The notes under the pieces are model-generated. The model was not told the DNA's origin, did no database searches, and saw only the letters and a program-made list of their open reading frames with translations. This document shows positions 18,945 through 28,274 of a DNA stretch of 64,000 bases, piece by piece. The position numbers and the translations under genes are program-made. Numbering within the stretch: position 1 is the first letter of the stretch; every line of letters begins with the position of its first letter. Source of the stretch: RPQJ01 sp963744735 (GTDB lineage Bacteria > Pseudomonadota > Gammaproteobacteria > Steroidobacterales > Steroidobacteraceae); the NCBI GenBank assembly GCA_963744735.1, contig CAVUVH010000002.1, positions 62,001-126,000 on the forward strand. The letters run 5' to 3'.

Positions 18945-21810
18945 TCACTGCCGCGACCGCGCGTGGGCGCCGGCGCCGCGCAGCAGGCCCAGTTGCTGCT
19001 CGTTCTGTTCGCGGAAGCGACGCTGCCAGTCCGAGGGCCGCTGCACCTTCACCGCCTGCACCGCGGTGACCTTGTACTCCGGGCAGTTGGTGGCCCAGTC
19101 GGAGTTCTCGGTGGTGATGACGTTGGCGCCCGAATCCGGGAAGTGGAACGTGGTGTAGACCACGCCCGGCTGCACGCGCTCGGTCACGACGGCGCGCAGC
19201 ACGGTCTCGCCGGCGCGGCTGGTGACGCCCACCCAGTCGCCGTCGCCGATGCCGCGATCCTCGGCGTCGTGCGGATGGATCTCCAGCACGTCCTCCTCGT
19301 GCCACTGGCTGTTGGCCGTGCGGCGCGTCTGCGCGCCGACGTTGTACTGCGTCAGCATGCGGCCGGTGGTCAGGATCAGCGGGAAGCGGCGCGTTGACGC
19401 GCTCGCTGGTCGGCACGTACTCGGTGACGTAGAACCGGCCCTTGCCGCGCACGAACTCGCCGACGTGCATCGTCGGCGTGCCTTCCGGCGCCGCGTCGTT
19501 GCAGGGCCACTGGATGCTGCCGAGCTCGTCGAGCTTCTCGTACGAGACGCCCGTGAACGTCGGCGTCAGGCGCGCGATCTCGTCCATGATCTCGGACGGG
19601 TGCGAGTAGTTCATCGCGTAGCCGAGCGCGCGCGCGAAGCCGATCGTCACCTCCCAGTCGGCGAGGCCGGCCAGCGGCTGCATCACCTTGCGCACGCGCG
19701 AGATGCGCCGCTCGGCATTCGTGAACGTGCCGTCCTTCTCGAGGAACGACGAGCCCGGGAAGAACACGTGCGCGTACTTCGCCGTTTCGTTCAGGAACAG
19801 GTCCTGCACGACCAGGCATTCCAGCGCCGACAAGCGCGGCGGTCACGTGCTGCGTGTTCGGGTCGGACTGCGCGATGTCCTCGCCCTGGCAGTACAGCGC
19901 CTTGAAGCTGCCGTCGAGCGCGGCCTCGAACATGTTCGGGATGCGCAGGCCCGGCTCCGGCTCGATCTGCACGCCCCATTCGGCGCCGAACAGCGCGCGC
20001 GTCGCGGCATCCGACACGTGGCGGTAGCCCGCGAGCTCGTGCGGGAACGAGCCCATGTCGCACGAGCCCTGCACGTTGTTCTGGCCGCGCAGCGGATTCA
20101 CGCCCACGCCCTCGCGGCCGATGTTGCCGGTGGCCATCGCGAGGTTGGCGATGCCCATCACCATCGTGCTGCCCTGGCTGTGCTCGGTGACGCCGAGGCC
20201 GTAGTAGATCGCGCCGTTGCCGCCCGTGGCATAGAGGCGCGCGGCGCCGCGCACCAGCTCAGCCGGCACGCCGGTGACCGCCGCCATCGCCTCGGGCGAA
20301 TTCTTCGGCTGCGACGACGAAGTCGCGCCACTTCTGGAACGGACCCGGCTCGCAGCGCTCGGCCACGTACGCCTCGTCGACCAGGCCTTCGGTGACGACC
20401 ACGTGCGCGATCGAGTTGATCAGCGCGACGTTGGTGCCCGGCCTCAGCTGCAGGTGGTAGTCGGCCTGGACGTGCGGCGACGCACCAGGTCGATCGCGCG
20501 CGGGTCGGCCACGATCAGCTTTGCGCCCTCGCGCAGGCGGCGCTTCATGCGCGAGGCGAACACCGGGTGGCCGTCCGTCGGGTTGGCGCCGATCACGAAG
20601 ATCACGTCGGACTTCATGACCGAATCGAAGGCCTGCGTGCCGGCGGACTCGCCCAGCGTGTGCTTCAGGCCGTAGCCGGTCGGCGAGTGGCAGACGCGCG
20701 CGCAGGTGTCGACGTTGTTGGTGCCGAACGCGGCGCGCACCAGCTTCTGCACCAGGAAGGTTTCTTCGTTGGTGCAGCGGGAGGAGGTGATGCCGCCGAC
20801 GGACTCGCGGCCGTACTTCGCCTGGATGCGGCGGAACTCGGAGGCCGCGTACTGGAACGCCTCGTCCCAGCTCACCTCGCTGCCAGGGGTCGGTGATCTG
20901 CCTTGCGGATCATCGGCGTGGTGATGCGGTCGGCGTGCGTCGCGTAGCCGTAGGCAAAGCGGCCCTTGACGCAGGCGTGGCCGTGGTTGGCCTTGCCGTC
21001 GCGGCTCGGCACCATGCGCACGACCTCGCTCGCCCTTGACCTCGGCCTCGAACGAGCAGCCGACGCCGCAGTAGGCGCAGGTGGTGGTGACGGCCTTGTC
21101 CGGGCCGGCCCGATGATCGCGAGCGGCTTCTCGCTGAGCGCCGCCGTGGGGCAGGACTCGACGCAGGCGCCGCAGGAGACGCACTCGGAGTCCAGGAACG
21201 ACTGGTCCTGGCTCGCGACCACGCGCGAGGCGAAGCCGCGGCCTTCGATCGTCAGCGCAAACGTGCCCTGCACCTCGTCGCAGGCGCGCACGCAGCGCGA
21301 GCAGACGATGCACAGCGACGGGTCGAACTCGAAATACGGGTTGCTGTCGTCGCAGGGCGCGTCCAGGTGGTTGGCGCCGTCGACTGCCGTAGCGGGCTGC
21401 CGGTCACGCCGAGCTCGCGCCGCCACGCTCTGCAGTTCGCAGTGCGTGTCGGCCGGGCAGCCCTTGCAGTCGAGCGGGTGGTCGGAAACGTAGAGCTCGA
21501 CCACGCCCTTGCGCAGCTGCCGCAGCTTGTCGCTCTGGGTGCGGACCTTCATGCCGGGGGCCACCAGCGTCGTGCAGGACGCCGGATAGCCGCGCTGGCC
21601 TTCGATCTCGACCAGGCACACGCGGCAGGAGCCGAACGCCTTCAGCGTGTCCGTGGCGCAGAGCTTCGGGATCGCGCCGCCGGCGGCCGCCGCGGCGCGC
21701 ATGACCGACGTGCCCGCGGGCACCGTGACCTCGGCGCCGTCGATCGTCAGCGTGACCGCCTCGCCCTGTGCGGGCGGCGTGCCGGCGTCTTTGCGATTGA
21801 TGGCGTACAT
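18945..21810 (-). CDS. fdsA: NAD-dependent formate dehydrogenase alpha (catalytic Mo) subunit FdsA, frameshifted
   Basis: The N-terminus at 21810 carries a 2Fe-2S ferredoxin domain (CATDTLKAFGSCRVCLVEIEG, then GYPASC). The NuoG-like Cys/His motif DHPLDCKGCPADTHCELQ and two 4Fe-4S sets (CIVCSRCVRAC and CVSCGACVESCP) follow. The Mo-bisMGD catalytic part then begins, with CAYCGVGCSFEAEVKG. The Mo ligand Cys lies in ARVCHSPTGYGL, and the C-terminus has FHFPDSGANVITTE. About eight indels occur (near 21385, 21110, 21030, 20890, 20490, 20300, 19835 and 19390). The assembled length of about 955 residues fits FdsA. The enzyme oxidises formate to CO2 and passes electrons to FdsB for NAD reduction. Confidence 0.88.
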
Positions 21811-21819
21811 CCGTCGTCC

Positions 21820-23371
21820 TCAGCGCCTGGCGGCGGCGAGTGAAATCGTCCGGGAAATGCCTGAGCGCGCTCATGACCGGAAACGGCGTCATGCCGCCCA
21901 GCCCGCAGAGCGAGCCGTGCTGCAGGGTCTCGCACAGGACTCGAGCAGCGCCAGGTCGGCCTCGCGGCTTGCGCGCCGCCGATGATGCGGTCGATGAGCT
22001 CGACGCCGCGGGTCGAGCCGATGCGGCAGGGCGTGCACTTGCCGCAGGACTCGATGCGCGCAGAACTCCATCGCGTAGCGCGCCATGCGCGCCATGTCGA
22101 CGGTGTCGTCGAACGCGACGATGCCGCCGTGGCCGACCAGCGCGCCGATGGCGCTGAAAGCCTCGTAGTCGAGCGGGGTGTCGAACTGCGACTCGGGCAG
22201 GTACGCGCCGAGCGGGCCGCCCACCTGCACCGCGCGGATCGGCCGGCCGCTGGCCGAACCGCCGCCGAAGTCGTACAGCAGCTCGCGCAGCGTGACGCCG
22301 AACGCCTTCTCCACCAGCCCGCCGTGCTTGAGGTTGCCGGCGAGCTGGATCGGCAGCGTGCCGCGCGAGCGGCCCATGCCGTAGTCGCGGTAGAACGCGG
22401 CGCCGCGCTCGAGGATGATCGGCACGGACGCCAGCGAGATCACGTTGTTGATGATCGTGGGCTGCCCGAACAGGCCCTTGATGGCGGGCAGGGGCGGGCG
22501 GTAGCGCACCTCGGCCGCGCTTGCCCTCGAGGCTCTCGAGCAGCGCGGTTTCCTCGCCGCAGATGTAGGCGCCGGCGCCCATCCGCACTTCGAGCTCGAA
22601 CGCCTTGCCGCTGCCGCAGACGTCGGCACCGAGGTAGCCGTGCGCGCGCGCGGCGGCGATCGCTTCCTGCAGCGCGCGGGCCGCGTGCGGGTACTCGCAG
22701 CGCAGGTAGATGTAGCCCATGGTCGCGCCGACCGCGAGGCCGGCGATGGTCATGCCCTCGACCAGGCAGAGCGGGTCGCCTTCCATCAGCATGCGGTCGG
22801 AGAACGTGCCCGAGTCGCCTTCGTCCGCGTTGCAGACGACGTACTTCTGCGGCGAGTGCTGCTCGAGCACCGTGCGCCACTTGATGCCGGTGGGGAACGC
22901 CGCGCCGCCGCGCCCGCGCAGGCCCGACTCGAGTACTTCGTGCACGATGTCCGCGCCGCTCATGCCGAGCGCGCGCCGCAAGCCGGCGTAGCCGCCGTGC
23001 GCCAGGTAGTCGTCGAGGCTGACCGGGTCGGTGATGCCGACGCGCGCGAACGTCAGGCGCTCCTGGCGCTGGAACCACGGCAGGTCCGCGACCCTGCCGA
23101 TCCGCAGCGCGTGCGGCGCCGCGTCGAACAGGCCGGCCCTGACCAGCTCCGGCACGAGGTCGGCCGTGACCGGGCCATAGGCGATGCGATCGCCTGCGGC
23201 GTCCTCGACCTCGACCAGCGGCTCGAGCCAGACCATGCCGCGCGAACCGGTGCGCTTCAGCGTGATGCTGGCGCCGCGGGCGGCCGCGGCGAGCTGCAAG
23301 GCGGCCGCCGTCTCGTCGGCGCCCAGCGCCTGCGCGGAGGCATCACGCGAAAGGTAGAGTCGTACGGGCAT
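21820..23371 (-). CDS. fdsB: NAD-dependent formate dehydrogenase beta (FMN, NADH-binding) subunit FdsB, frameshifted
   Basis: NuoF-like diaphorase subunit. It has a thioredoxin-like N-terminal part (to about residue 150) as in FdsB. The glycine-rich NADH/FMN-binding segment SGLRGRGGAAFPTGIKW and KYVVCNADEGDSGTFSDR follow, then GAGAYICGEETALLESLEG. The 4Fe-4S ligands CGKCTPCRIGSTR and GSLCGLGGMTP appear in other frames. Breaks lie near 22525, 22060, 21985 and 21840. The stop TGA (21820-21822) is taken from the frame reading SLAAARR. ATG at 23371 overlaps the fdsG stop (TGATG). The subunit receives electrons from FdsA and reduces NAD. Confidence 0.87.
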
Positions 23372-23849
23372 CAGCGGTTGCGCCAGTCGGCGAGGATCGC
23401 GTCGACGCGCTCGGGCGTCGCGCGGCCGTAGAGCTTCTCGTCGACCATCACGCTGGGCGCGGCGGCGCAGTTGCCGAGGCAGTAGGCGGCCTCGAGCGTG
23501 AACACGCCGTCGGCGCTGGTGCCGCCGTAGTCCACGCCGAGACACCGCTTGACATGCTGTTCCGTGTGCTTCGCAGCGCATCGCCTGGCAGGCCTCGGCA
23601 CGGCACACCTGCACGCACGTGCCGGCCCGGCGCCTCGCGACGGAAGTAGTGATAGAAGCTGACCACGCCGTGCACCTCGGCGCGCGACAGGTTCAGCGCC
23701 GCCGCGATCCTGGCGACGTGCTCGTGCGAGACGTGGCCGAACTCCGCCTGCACGGCGTGCAGGATCGGCAGCAGGGGGCCGGCCATCCCGGCGTGCTGCG
23801 CCAGGATCCGCTCGAGGATCGGGTCGCGGTCGAGCTCAGACGCGGTCAT
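23371..23849 (-). CDS. fdsG: NAD-dependent formate dehydrogenase gamma subunit FdsG (frameshifted)
   Basis: NuoE-like 2Fe-2S subunit. The N-terminal half has PLLPILHAVQAEFGHVS, then EVHGVVSFYHYFR, the thioredoxin-fold entry. The iron-sulfur ligands appear as CRAEACQ in one frame and LEAAYCLGNCAAAPSVMV in another, and the gene ends with ERVDAILADWRNR. Two indels near 23625 and 23575 separate these parts. The start at 23849 (MTASELDRD) follows a G-rich Shine-Dalgarno-like tract, and the next 107 bases upstream should hold the operon promoter. It begins the leftward operon fdsG-fdsB-fdsA-fdsD. Confidence 0.85.
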
Positions 23850-23956
23850 GCAGCAGAGTCCCCCTGGCCGCCGCAACGGGCGGCTGTCGGGCGATGGTAA
23901 TGCCTGCAGAATCAGAGAGCTATCCATCGCTTTTTGGCATGGGGCGCAAGGCTTGC

Positions 23957-24578
23957 CTACAGGACCGCGCTCGGCCGCGCGGCCACGCGCTCGCGCCAGG
24001 CGGCCAGGTGGACCAGGCCCGCATCGGCCGGCTTGAACTTGACCAGCCGGGCGAACTCGAGCCCGCAGAATGCCGTGATGTCGGCGATGGTGAAGCGGTC
24101 GCCGGCCATCCAGGTGCGGCGCGAGAGCATGTCGTCGAACACGACCGCGGCCTCGCGCATGCGCTCGCCCATCGACGCGCCGTAGTCCTTGAACTGCGGG
24201 TTCTCGAGCGGCAGCAGTCCCGGGTGCGTATGCCGGACGTGGTGCGCCACGGCCAGCAGCAAGGTCATCTCCACCTGCCGATCGGCCATCTCGATGAACG
24301 CGCGTTCCTCGGCATCGACGCCCATCAGGTTGGGTTCGGGGTAGAGGCTTTCGAGGTAGGTGCAGATGGCGCGGGACTCGGCCAGGAAGCGGCCGTCATC
24401 GAGTTCCAGCACCGGCACCCGGGCGACGGGATTCATGGCGCGTGAACGCGGCGCTGCGATGTTCCCCTGCGTTGATGTCGTAGACTGACGCGCTCGATGC
24501 CGGTGATGCCTTTCTCGGCCAGGAACATGTTGACGCGGCGCGGGTTCGGGCGCGCGCGAGCGAAGTGTGCAGTTTCAT
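23957..24578 (-). CDS. Glutathione S-transferase (frameshifted in N-terminal domain)
   Basis: The N-terminal thioredoxin-like domain is split by two or three indels between 24578 and 24436. It begins MKLHTS, continues as MFLAEKGI and INAGEHRSAAFT in other frames, then runs intact from MNPVARVPVLELDDG (cis-Pro) and ESRAICTYLE. The helical C-terminal domain contains WMAGDRFTIADITAF, the N-capping box typical of GSTs. Total length is about 205 residues. GSTs conjugate glutathione to electrophiles or reduce peroxides; the substrate is unknown. It ends 107 bases before the fds operon start and is followed upstream by a second GST in the same direction. Confidence 0.8.
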
Positions 24579-24601
24579 CGATGCGATCTCCCTCGAGCGG
24601 T

Positions 24602-25318
24602 CTATTTCGCGTCCGGAGCGGCCGTGCTCGTTCCCGTGACGACCATCTTGCGGGCTTCCTCGACGAACTTGCGCGCCTTGTCGGCGTCGTCCTCGGAGCC
24701 GCTCAGTTTCGACGGCGGCATCAGGATGCCTGCCTGTACGGCGGGTCGGGCGCGGATCTGCTCCACCCAGCGCGTCAGGTGCGGCAGGTCATCGAACGGC
24801 ACGCCTGACCACTTCGCGGTGCGCACCCAGGCCCAGTTGGCGATGTCGGCGATCGAGTAGTCGCCGGCCAGGTACTCATGCTGCGCCAGGTGTCCGTCGA
24901 GCACCGTGAACAGGCGCTTGACCTCGGCCTGGTAGCGGTCGATCGCCGGCTGGATCTTCTCGGGGAAGTAGCGGAAGAACACGTTGGCCTGGCCCATCAT
25001 CGGGCCGACGCCGCCCATCTGGAACATCAGCCACTGCATCACGCGCGAGCGGCCTTTGGCATCCGTGGGCAGCAACCGCCCGGTCTTCTCGGCCAGGTAG
25101 ACCAGGATGGCGCCCGACTCGAACACGGCGAAGTCGCCGGCGTCGTGATCGATGATCGCCGGAATGCGGCCGTTGGGATTGATCGCCAGGAACCACGGCT
25201 CCTTCTGCTCGGCCTTGGTGAAGTCGAGCACGCGCATGTCGTAGGGCAGCGCGAGTTCCTCGAGCGCAATCGACACCTTGTGGCCGTTGGGGGTGGCGGC
25301 GGTGAACAGTTCGATCAT
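24602..25318 (-). CDS. Glutathione S-transferase, YfcG/Nu-class-like
   Basis: This intact protein has about 238 residues. The start MIELFTAATPNGHKVSIALEE is the Nu-class (YfcG, YghU) active-site strand, with the T-x-N-G-x-K signature contacting glutathione. The cis-Pro segment NPNGRIPAIID and the ESGAILVYLAEK helix follow. The C-terminal domain shows YLAGDYSIADIANWAW. Nu-class enzymes act mainly as disulfide reductases or peroxidases. The start at 25318 has an upstream GGAG and excludes five extra residues of the longer frame. A 30-residue C-terminal tail with charged helix extends beyond the core fold. Confidence 0.87.
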   Translation of the reverse strand: MIELFTAATPNGHKVSIALEELALPYDMRVLDFTKAEQKEPWFLAINPNGRIPAIIDHDAGDFAVFESGAILVYLAEKTGRLLPTDAKGRSRVMQWLMFQMGGVGPMMGQANVFFRYFPEKIQPAIDRYQAEVKRLFTVLDGHLAQHEYLAGDYSIADIANWAWVRTAKWSGVPFDDLPHLTRWVEQIRARPAVQAGILMPPSKLSGSEDDADKARKFVEEARKMVVTGTSTAAPDAK

Positions 25319-25423
25319 GGCGACTCCGGCCACCGGTGACGGGCTGAACCGTGCACGGCGCGCGACAGATTGCAGGACGCTACGTCACGGAACGTATAGA
25401 TTGGAACACGGAGGATCAAGTCG

Positions 25424-25627
25424 ATGCTGAAGTTCCTGCTCTGGCTGCTGCTGCTCGTGTTCTGCTGGCCGCTCGCCATCCTGGCGGTGCTGCTGTGGCC
25501 GATCGTGTGGCTGCTCCTGCTGCCGTTCCGCCTGCTCGGCATCGCGGTCGAGGGCGTGTTTGCCCTGCTGCGCGCGGTGCTGATGCTGCCGGCGCGGGTG
25601 CTTGGCGGAGGGCCGACGCGGGCGTAG
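25424..25627 (+). CDS. Small hydrophobic membrane protein of unknown function
   Basis: 67 residues, strongly hydrophobic: LLWLLLLVFCWPLAILAVLL and IVWLLLLPFRLLGIAVE suggest two transmembrane helices with a short basic C-terminus (PARVLGGGPTRA). A GGAGG Shine-Dalgarno (in acacGGAGGatc, 25410-25414) lies 9 bases before the ATG, which supports real translation. It diverges from the GST gene and converges with tRNA-Leu nine bases beyond its stop. No family was recognised. Confidence 0.7.
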   Translation: MLKFLLWLLLLVFCWPLAILAVLLWPIVWLLLLPFRLLGIAVEGVFALLRAVLMLPARVLGGGPTRA

Positions 25628-25635
25628 GCAGTGGC

Positions 25636-25722
25636 TGGTGCCCCGGGCCAGACTCGAACTGGCACTCCCTTGCGGGAAACGGATTTTAAGTCCGTAGCGT
25701 CTACCGGTTCCGCCACCGGGGC
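25636..25722 (-). tRNA. tRNA-Leu (anticodon TAA)
   Basis: 87 bases on the minus strand folding as a class II tRNA. The acceptor stem GCCCCGG pairs with CCGGGGC, and the 3' CCA is encoded at 25636-25638. The D-arm contains the usual AACCGGTAGAC. The anticodon loop CTTAAAA sits within GGACTTAAAATCC and gives TAA. A long variable arm (CCCGCAAGGG) is typical of Leu, and the T-arm is GTTCGAGTC. It decodes UUA/UUG leucine codons. It lies between a small membrane protein gene and cioB. Confidence 0.95.
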
Positions 25723-25774
25723 TGCAGCGGCAGTTTAGCGGCAGACCCCGGTCCCGTGTGGAGGACCGCGTCGG

Positions 25775-26788
25775 TCAGTGATAGCCCTCGCCGGGCTTGA
25801 GTTTGCCGCGGAAGACCCAGAACACGAACACGGTGTAGCCCAGCACCAGCGGCAGCAGCAGCGTCGTGCCGATCAGCATGAAGACCTGCGAGCCGACGTA
25901 GGCAGCGGTGTCCCAGATCGTGAGCGTGGGCGGCACCAGCCAGGGCGCGTTCGAGATCACGAGCCCGACGTAGGCGAGCATGAAGATGCCAACGGCCGAG
26001 AGGAACGGCACCACGGTGCGGCCGGCGAGCGTGCCGCGCCAGCAGGTCCAGGCCAGCAGCAGCGTGGCGAGCGGCACGGGCGCCAGGTAGTAGAGGTTCG
26101 GCAGGCTGAACCAGCGCTCGGCGATGCGCTCGATCATGAGCGGCGTCCACAGGCTCACCACCGCGACAAACAGCATGAGGAGGCCGAGCAGCCGCGGCGC
26201 CATGCGGCGCGCACGCACCTCGACGGGCCCCTCGGTCTTCATCATGAGCCAGGTCGAGCCGAGCAATGCATAGCCCGCCACCACTCCGAGCCCGCACATG
26301 AGCGTGAAGGGCGTGAGCCAGTCGAATGCGCCGCCCGCGAACTGCCCGTCCACGACCGTGACGCCCTGGATCAGGCCGCCGAGAATGATGCCCTGGCTGA
26401 GCGCCGCGACCGTCGAGCCAGCCGCGAACGCGATGTCCCACTTGCGATGACGCGGCTTCGCCACCCAGCGGAACTCGAAGGCGACGCCGCGGAAAATCAG
26501 CGCCAGCAGCATGAAGATCACCGGCAGGTACAGCGCCGGCATGATCACCGCGTAGGCCTGCGGGAAGGCGACCCACAGCCCGCCGCCGCCCAGGACCAGC
26601 CAGGTCTCGTTGCCGTCCCAGAAGGGCGCCACCGAGTTCATCATCTGGTCGCGGTCGGGCTCATCGCGGAAGTACGGAAACAGGATGCCGAGGCCGAGGT
26701 CAAAGCCGTCGAGCACGATGTAGAGCGCCACCGCCGTGCCGATGAGCAGCGCCCAGATCACCGGCATCGTGTACTCGAGGCCGCTCAT
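25775..26788 (-). CDS. cioB: Cytochrome bd-type (cyanide-insensitive) quinol oxidase subunit II
   Basis: This intact 337-residue polytopic membrane protein shows CydB/CioB hallmarks: DGFDLGLGILFP near residue 28, SVAPFWDGNETWLVLGGG near 51, FRGVAFEFRW and TGP-like transmembrane segments with GSTWLMMKTEG. Eight to nine hydrophobic helices can be seen. It overlaps cioA by four bases (ATGA), so the two subunits are translated together. Subunit II supports subunit I, which carries the haems, in the inner membrane quinol oxidase. Length is within the CioB range. Confidence 0.92.
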   Translation of the reverse strand: MSGLEYTMPVIWALLIGTAVALYIVLDGFDLGLGILFPYFRDEPDRDQMMNSVAPFWDGNETWLVLGGGGLWVAFPQAYAVIMPALYLPVIFMLLALIFRGVAFEFRWVAKPRHRKWDIAFAAGSTVAALSQGIILGGLIQGVTVVDGQFAGGAFDWLTPFTLMCGLGVVAGYALLGSTWLMMKTEGPVEVRARRMAPRLLGLLMLFVAVVSLWTPLMIERIAERWFSLPNLYYLAPVPLATLLLAWTCWRGTLAGRTVVPFLSAVGIFMLAYVGLVISNAPWLVPPTLTIWDTAAYVGSQVFMLIGTTLLLPLVLGYTVFVFWVFRGKLKPGEGYH

Positions 26789-28197
26789 GCCGCGCCACCG
26801 CTCGTCAGGGCTTCGCGCGCCGCCTGCTGCGCGGCGGCGAGCGGACGGTTCGGCAGCGACGGGTCGGGTGCGTGCGCCGTGGGCGTCGGACCCTTCTGCA
26901 GCAGCCGGCGGATGTACAGCACGCCCACTCCGAACACCACGCAGTAGACGAGCACGAACAGCGCGAGCGAGATCGCCACGGTGGAGGTCAGGATCGGCGA
27001 GGTTGCCTGCGCGGTGCGCAGCACGCCGTAGACGACCCAGGGCTGGCGGCCGATCTCGGTGACCATCCAGCCGGCCAGGATGGCGATGAACCCGAGCGAC
27101 CAGGTGTAACCGACGGGCTTCAGGAACCAGCGCGCCTCGAACAGCCGGCCGCGCCACCACAGCCAGGCGCCCGCGAGCCCGATGGCGATCATCAGCAGGC
27201 CGATCGCCACCATGATGCGGAACGAGAAGAACACCGGCCACACCGGCGGCCGGTCTTCCGGGGCGAAATCCTTGAGCCCGGGGAAGAGCCCATCGGGGTC
27301 GTGCGTGATGATCAGGCTCGCGCCCTTGGGGATCGACACCTCGAAGCGGTTGCGCTCGGCCTTCGCGTCCGGCCACGCGAACAGCACCAGGTCGGCGGGC
27401 TTGCTGCCGTCCCAGTGCGCTTCCATCGCGGCCACCTTGGCGGGCTGGTGCTGCGCCGTGTTGAGGCCGTGGAAGTCGCCGATCACGAGCTGCAGCGGCG
27501 CCAGCACGACCAGCATGCCGACACCCATCCGCGCCATGGTCTTGCCTTCCTCGACGAATCGCCCCGCCAGCAGGTAGCGCGCGCCGACCGCCAGCACCAC
27601 CAGCGAGGTCGTGAGGTAGGCCGCCACCAGCATGTGCACGAAGCGGTACGGAAAGCTCGGGTTGAAGACGATCTGGAACCAGCTCACCGGGTAGGCAATG
27701 CCGTCGCGCATCTCGAAGCCGGTCGGGGTCTGCATCCAGCTGTTGGCGGAAAGGATCCAGAACGCCGACAGCGCGGTGCCGAAGGCGACGATGACGGCCG
27801 ACATCGCATGCAGCCACTTCGGCACCCGGTCGCCGCCGAACAGCATGACGCCGAGGAAGGTGGCCTCGAGGAAGAACGCGGTCAGGACCTCGTAGCCGAT
27901 CACCGGGCCGATGACGTTGCCGGTGATCTCCGAGAATCGGCTCCAGTTGGTGCCGAACTGGTACGAGAGCACGATGCCGGAGACGACGCCCATGGCGAAA
28001 GAGACCGCGAACACCTTGGTCCAGAACCGCGCCAGGGTGCGGTAGTGCTCGCGGCCGGTGCGCAGGTGCGCGATCAGCAGGGTGGCGATGAACGCCGACA
28101 GGCCGATCGTGAACGCCGGGAAGATGATGTGAAAGCTGACCGTGAACGCAAACTGGATGCGGGAGAGCAGAACCAGGGTGTCAGGGGCGAGGTCCAT
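26785..28197 (-). CDS. cioA: Cytochrome bd-type (cyanide-insensitive) quinol oxidase subunit I
   Basis: This intact 470-residue subunit I has the haem ligand region at the N-terminus (RIQFAFTVSFHIIFPAFTIGL, His near residue 22) and the quinol-loop motif GDFHGLNTAQHQPAKVAAME. Its C-terminus has GWMVTEIGRQPWVVYGVLRT. The short Q-loop and the GRQPW motif are typical of the CIO/CioA branch rather than the long-loop E. coli CydA. The enzyme oxidises quinol and reduces O2 to water without proton pumping, resists cyanide or sulfide and works at low O2. A 77-base gap to the regulator gene on the same strand contains no clear promoter. Confidence 0.93.
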   Translation of the reverse strand: MDLAPDTLVLLSRIQFAFTVSFHIIFPAFTIGLSAFIATLLIAHLRTGREHYRTLARFWTKVFAVSFAMGVVSGIVLSYQFGTNWSRFSEITGNVIGPVIGYEVLTAFFLEATFLGVMLFGGDRVPKWLHAMSAVIVAFGTALSAFWILSANSWMQTPTGFEMRDGIAYPVSWFQIVFNPSFPYRFVHMLVAAYLTTSLVVLAVGARYLLAGRFVEEGKTMARMGVGMLVVLAPLQLVIGDFHGLNTAQHQPAKVAAMEAHWDGSKPADLVLFAWPDAKAERNRFEVSIPKGASLIITHDPDGLFPGLKDFAPEDRPPVWPVFFSFRIMVAIGLLMIAIGLAGAWLWWRGRLFEARWFLKPVGYTWSLGFIAILAGWMVTEIGRQPWVVYGVLRTAQATSPILTSTVAISLALFVLVYCVVFGVGVLYIRRLLQKGPTPTAHAPDPSLPNRPLAAAQQAAREALTSGGAA

Positions 28198-28274
28198 GGG
28201 TCAGCAATCCGTCAGGCACTGGGTGGATGCGCACCGACGGCTTCGTTGCGGCCGATGCGCCGGATTCTACGCGT

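Noticed and set aside
18945..23849. NADH dehydrogenase (NuoEFG) subunits
   Set aside because: The alpha subunit has the formate dehydrogenase Mo ligand motif VCHSPTGYGL, fdsD follows, and no other nuo gene is present.
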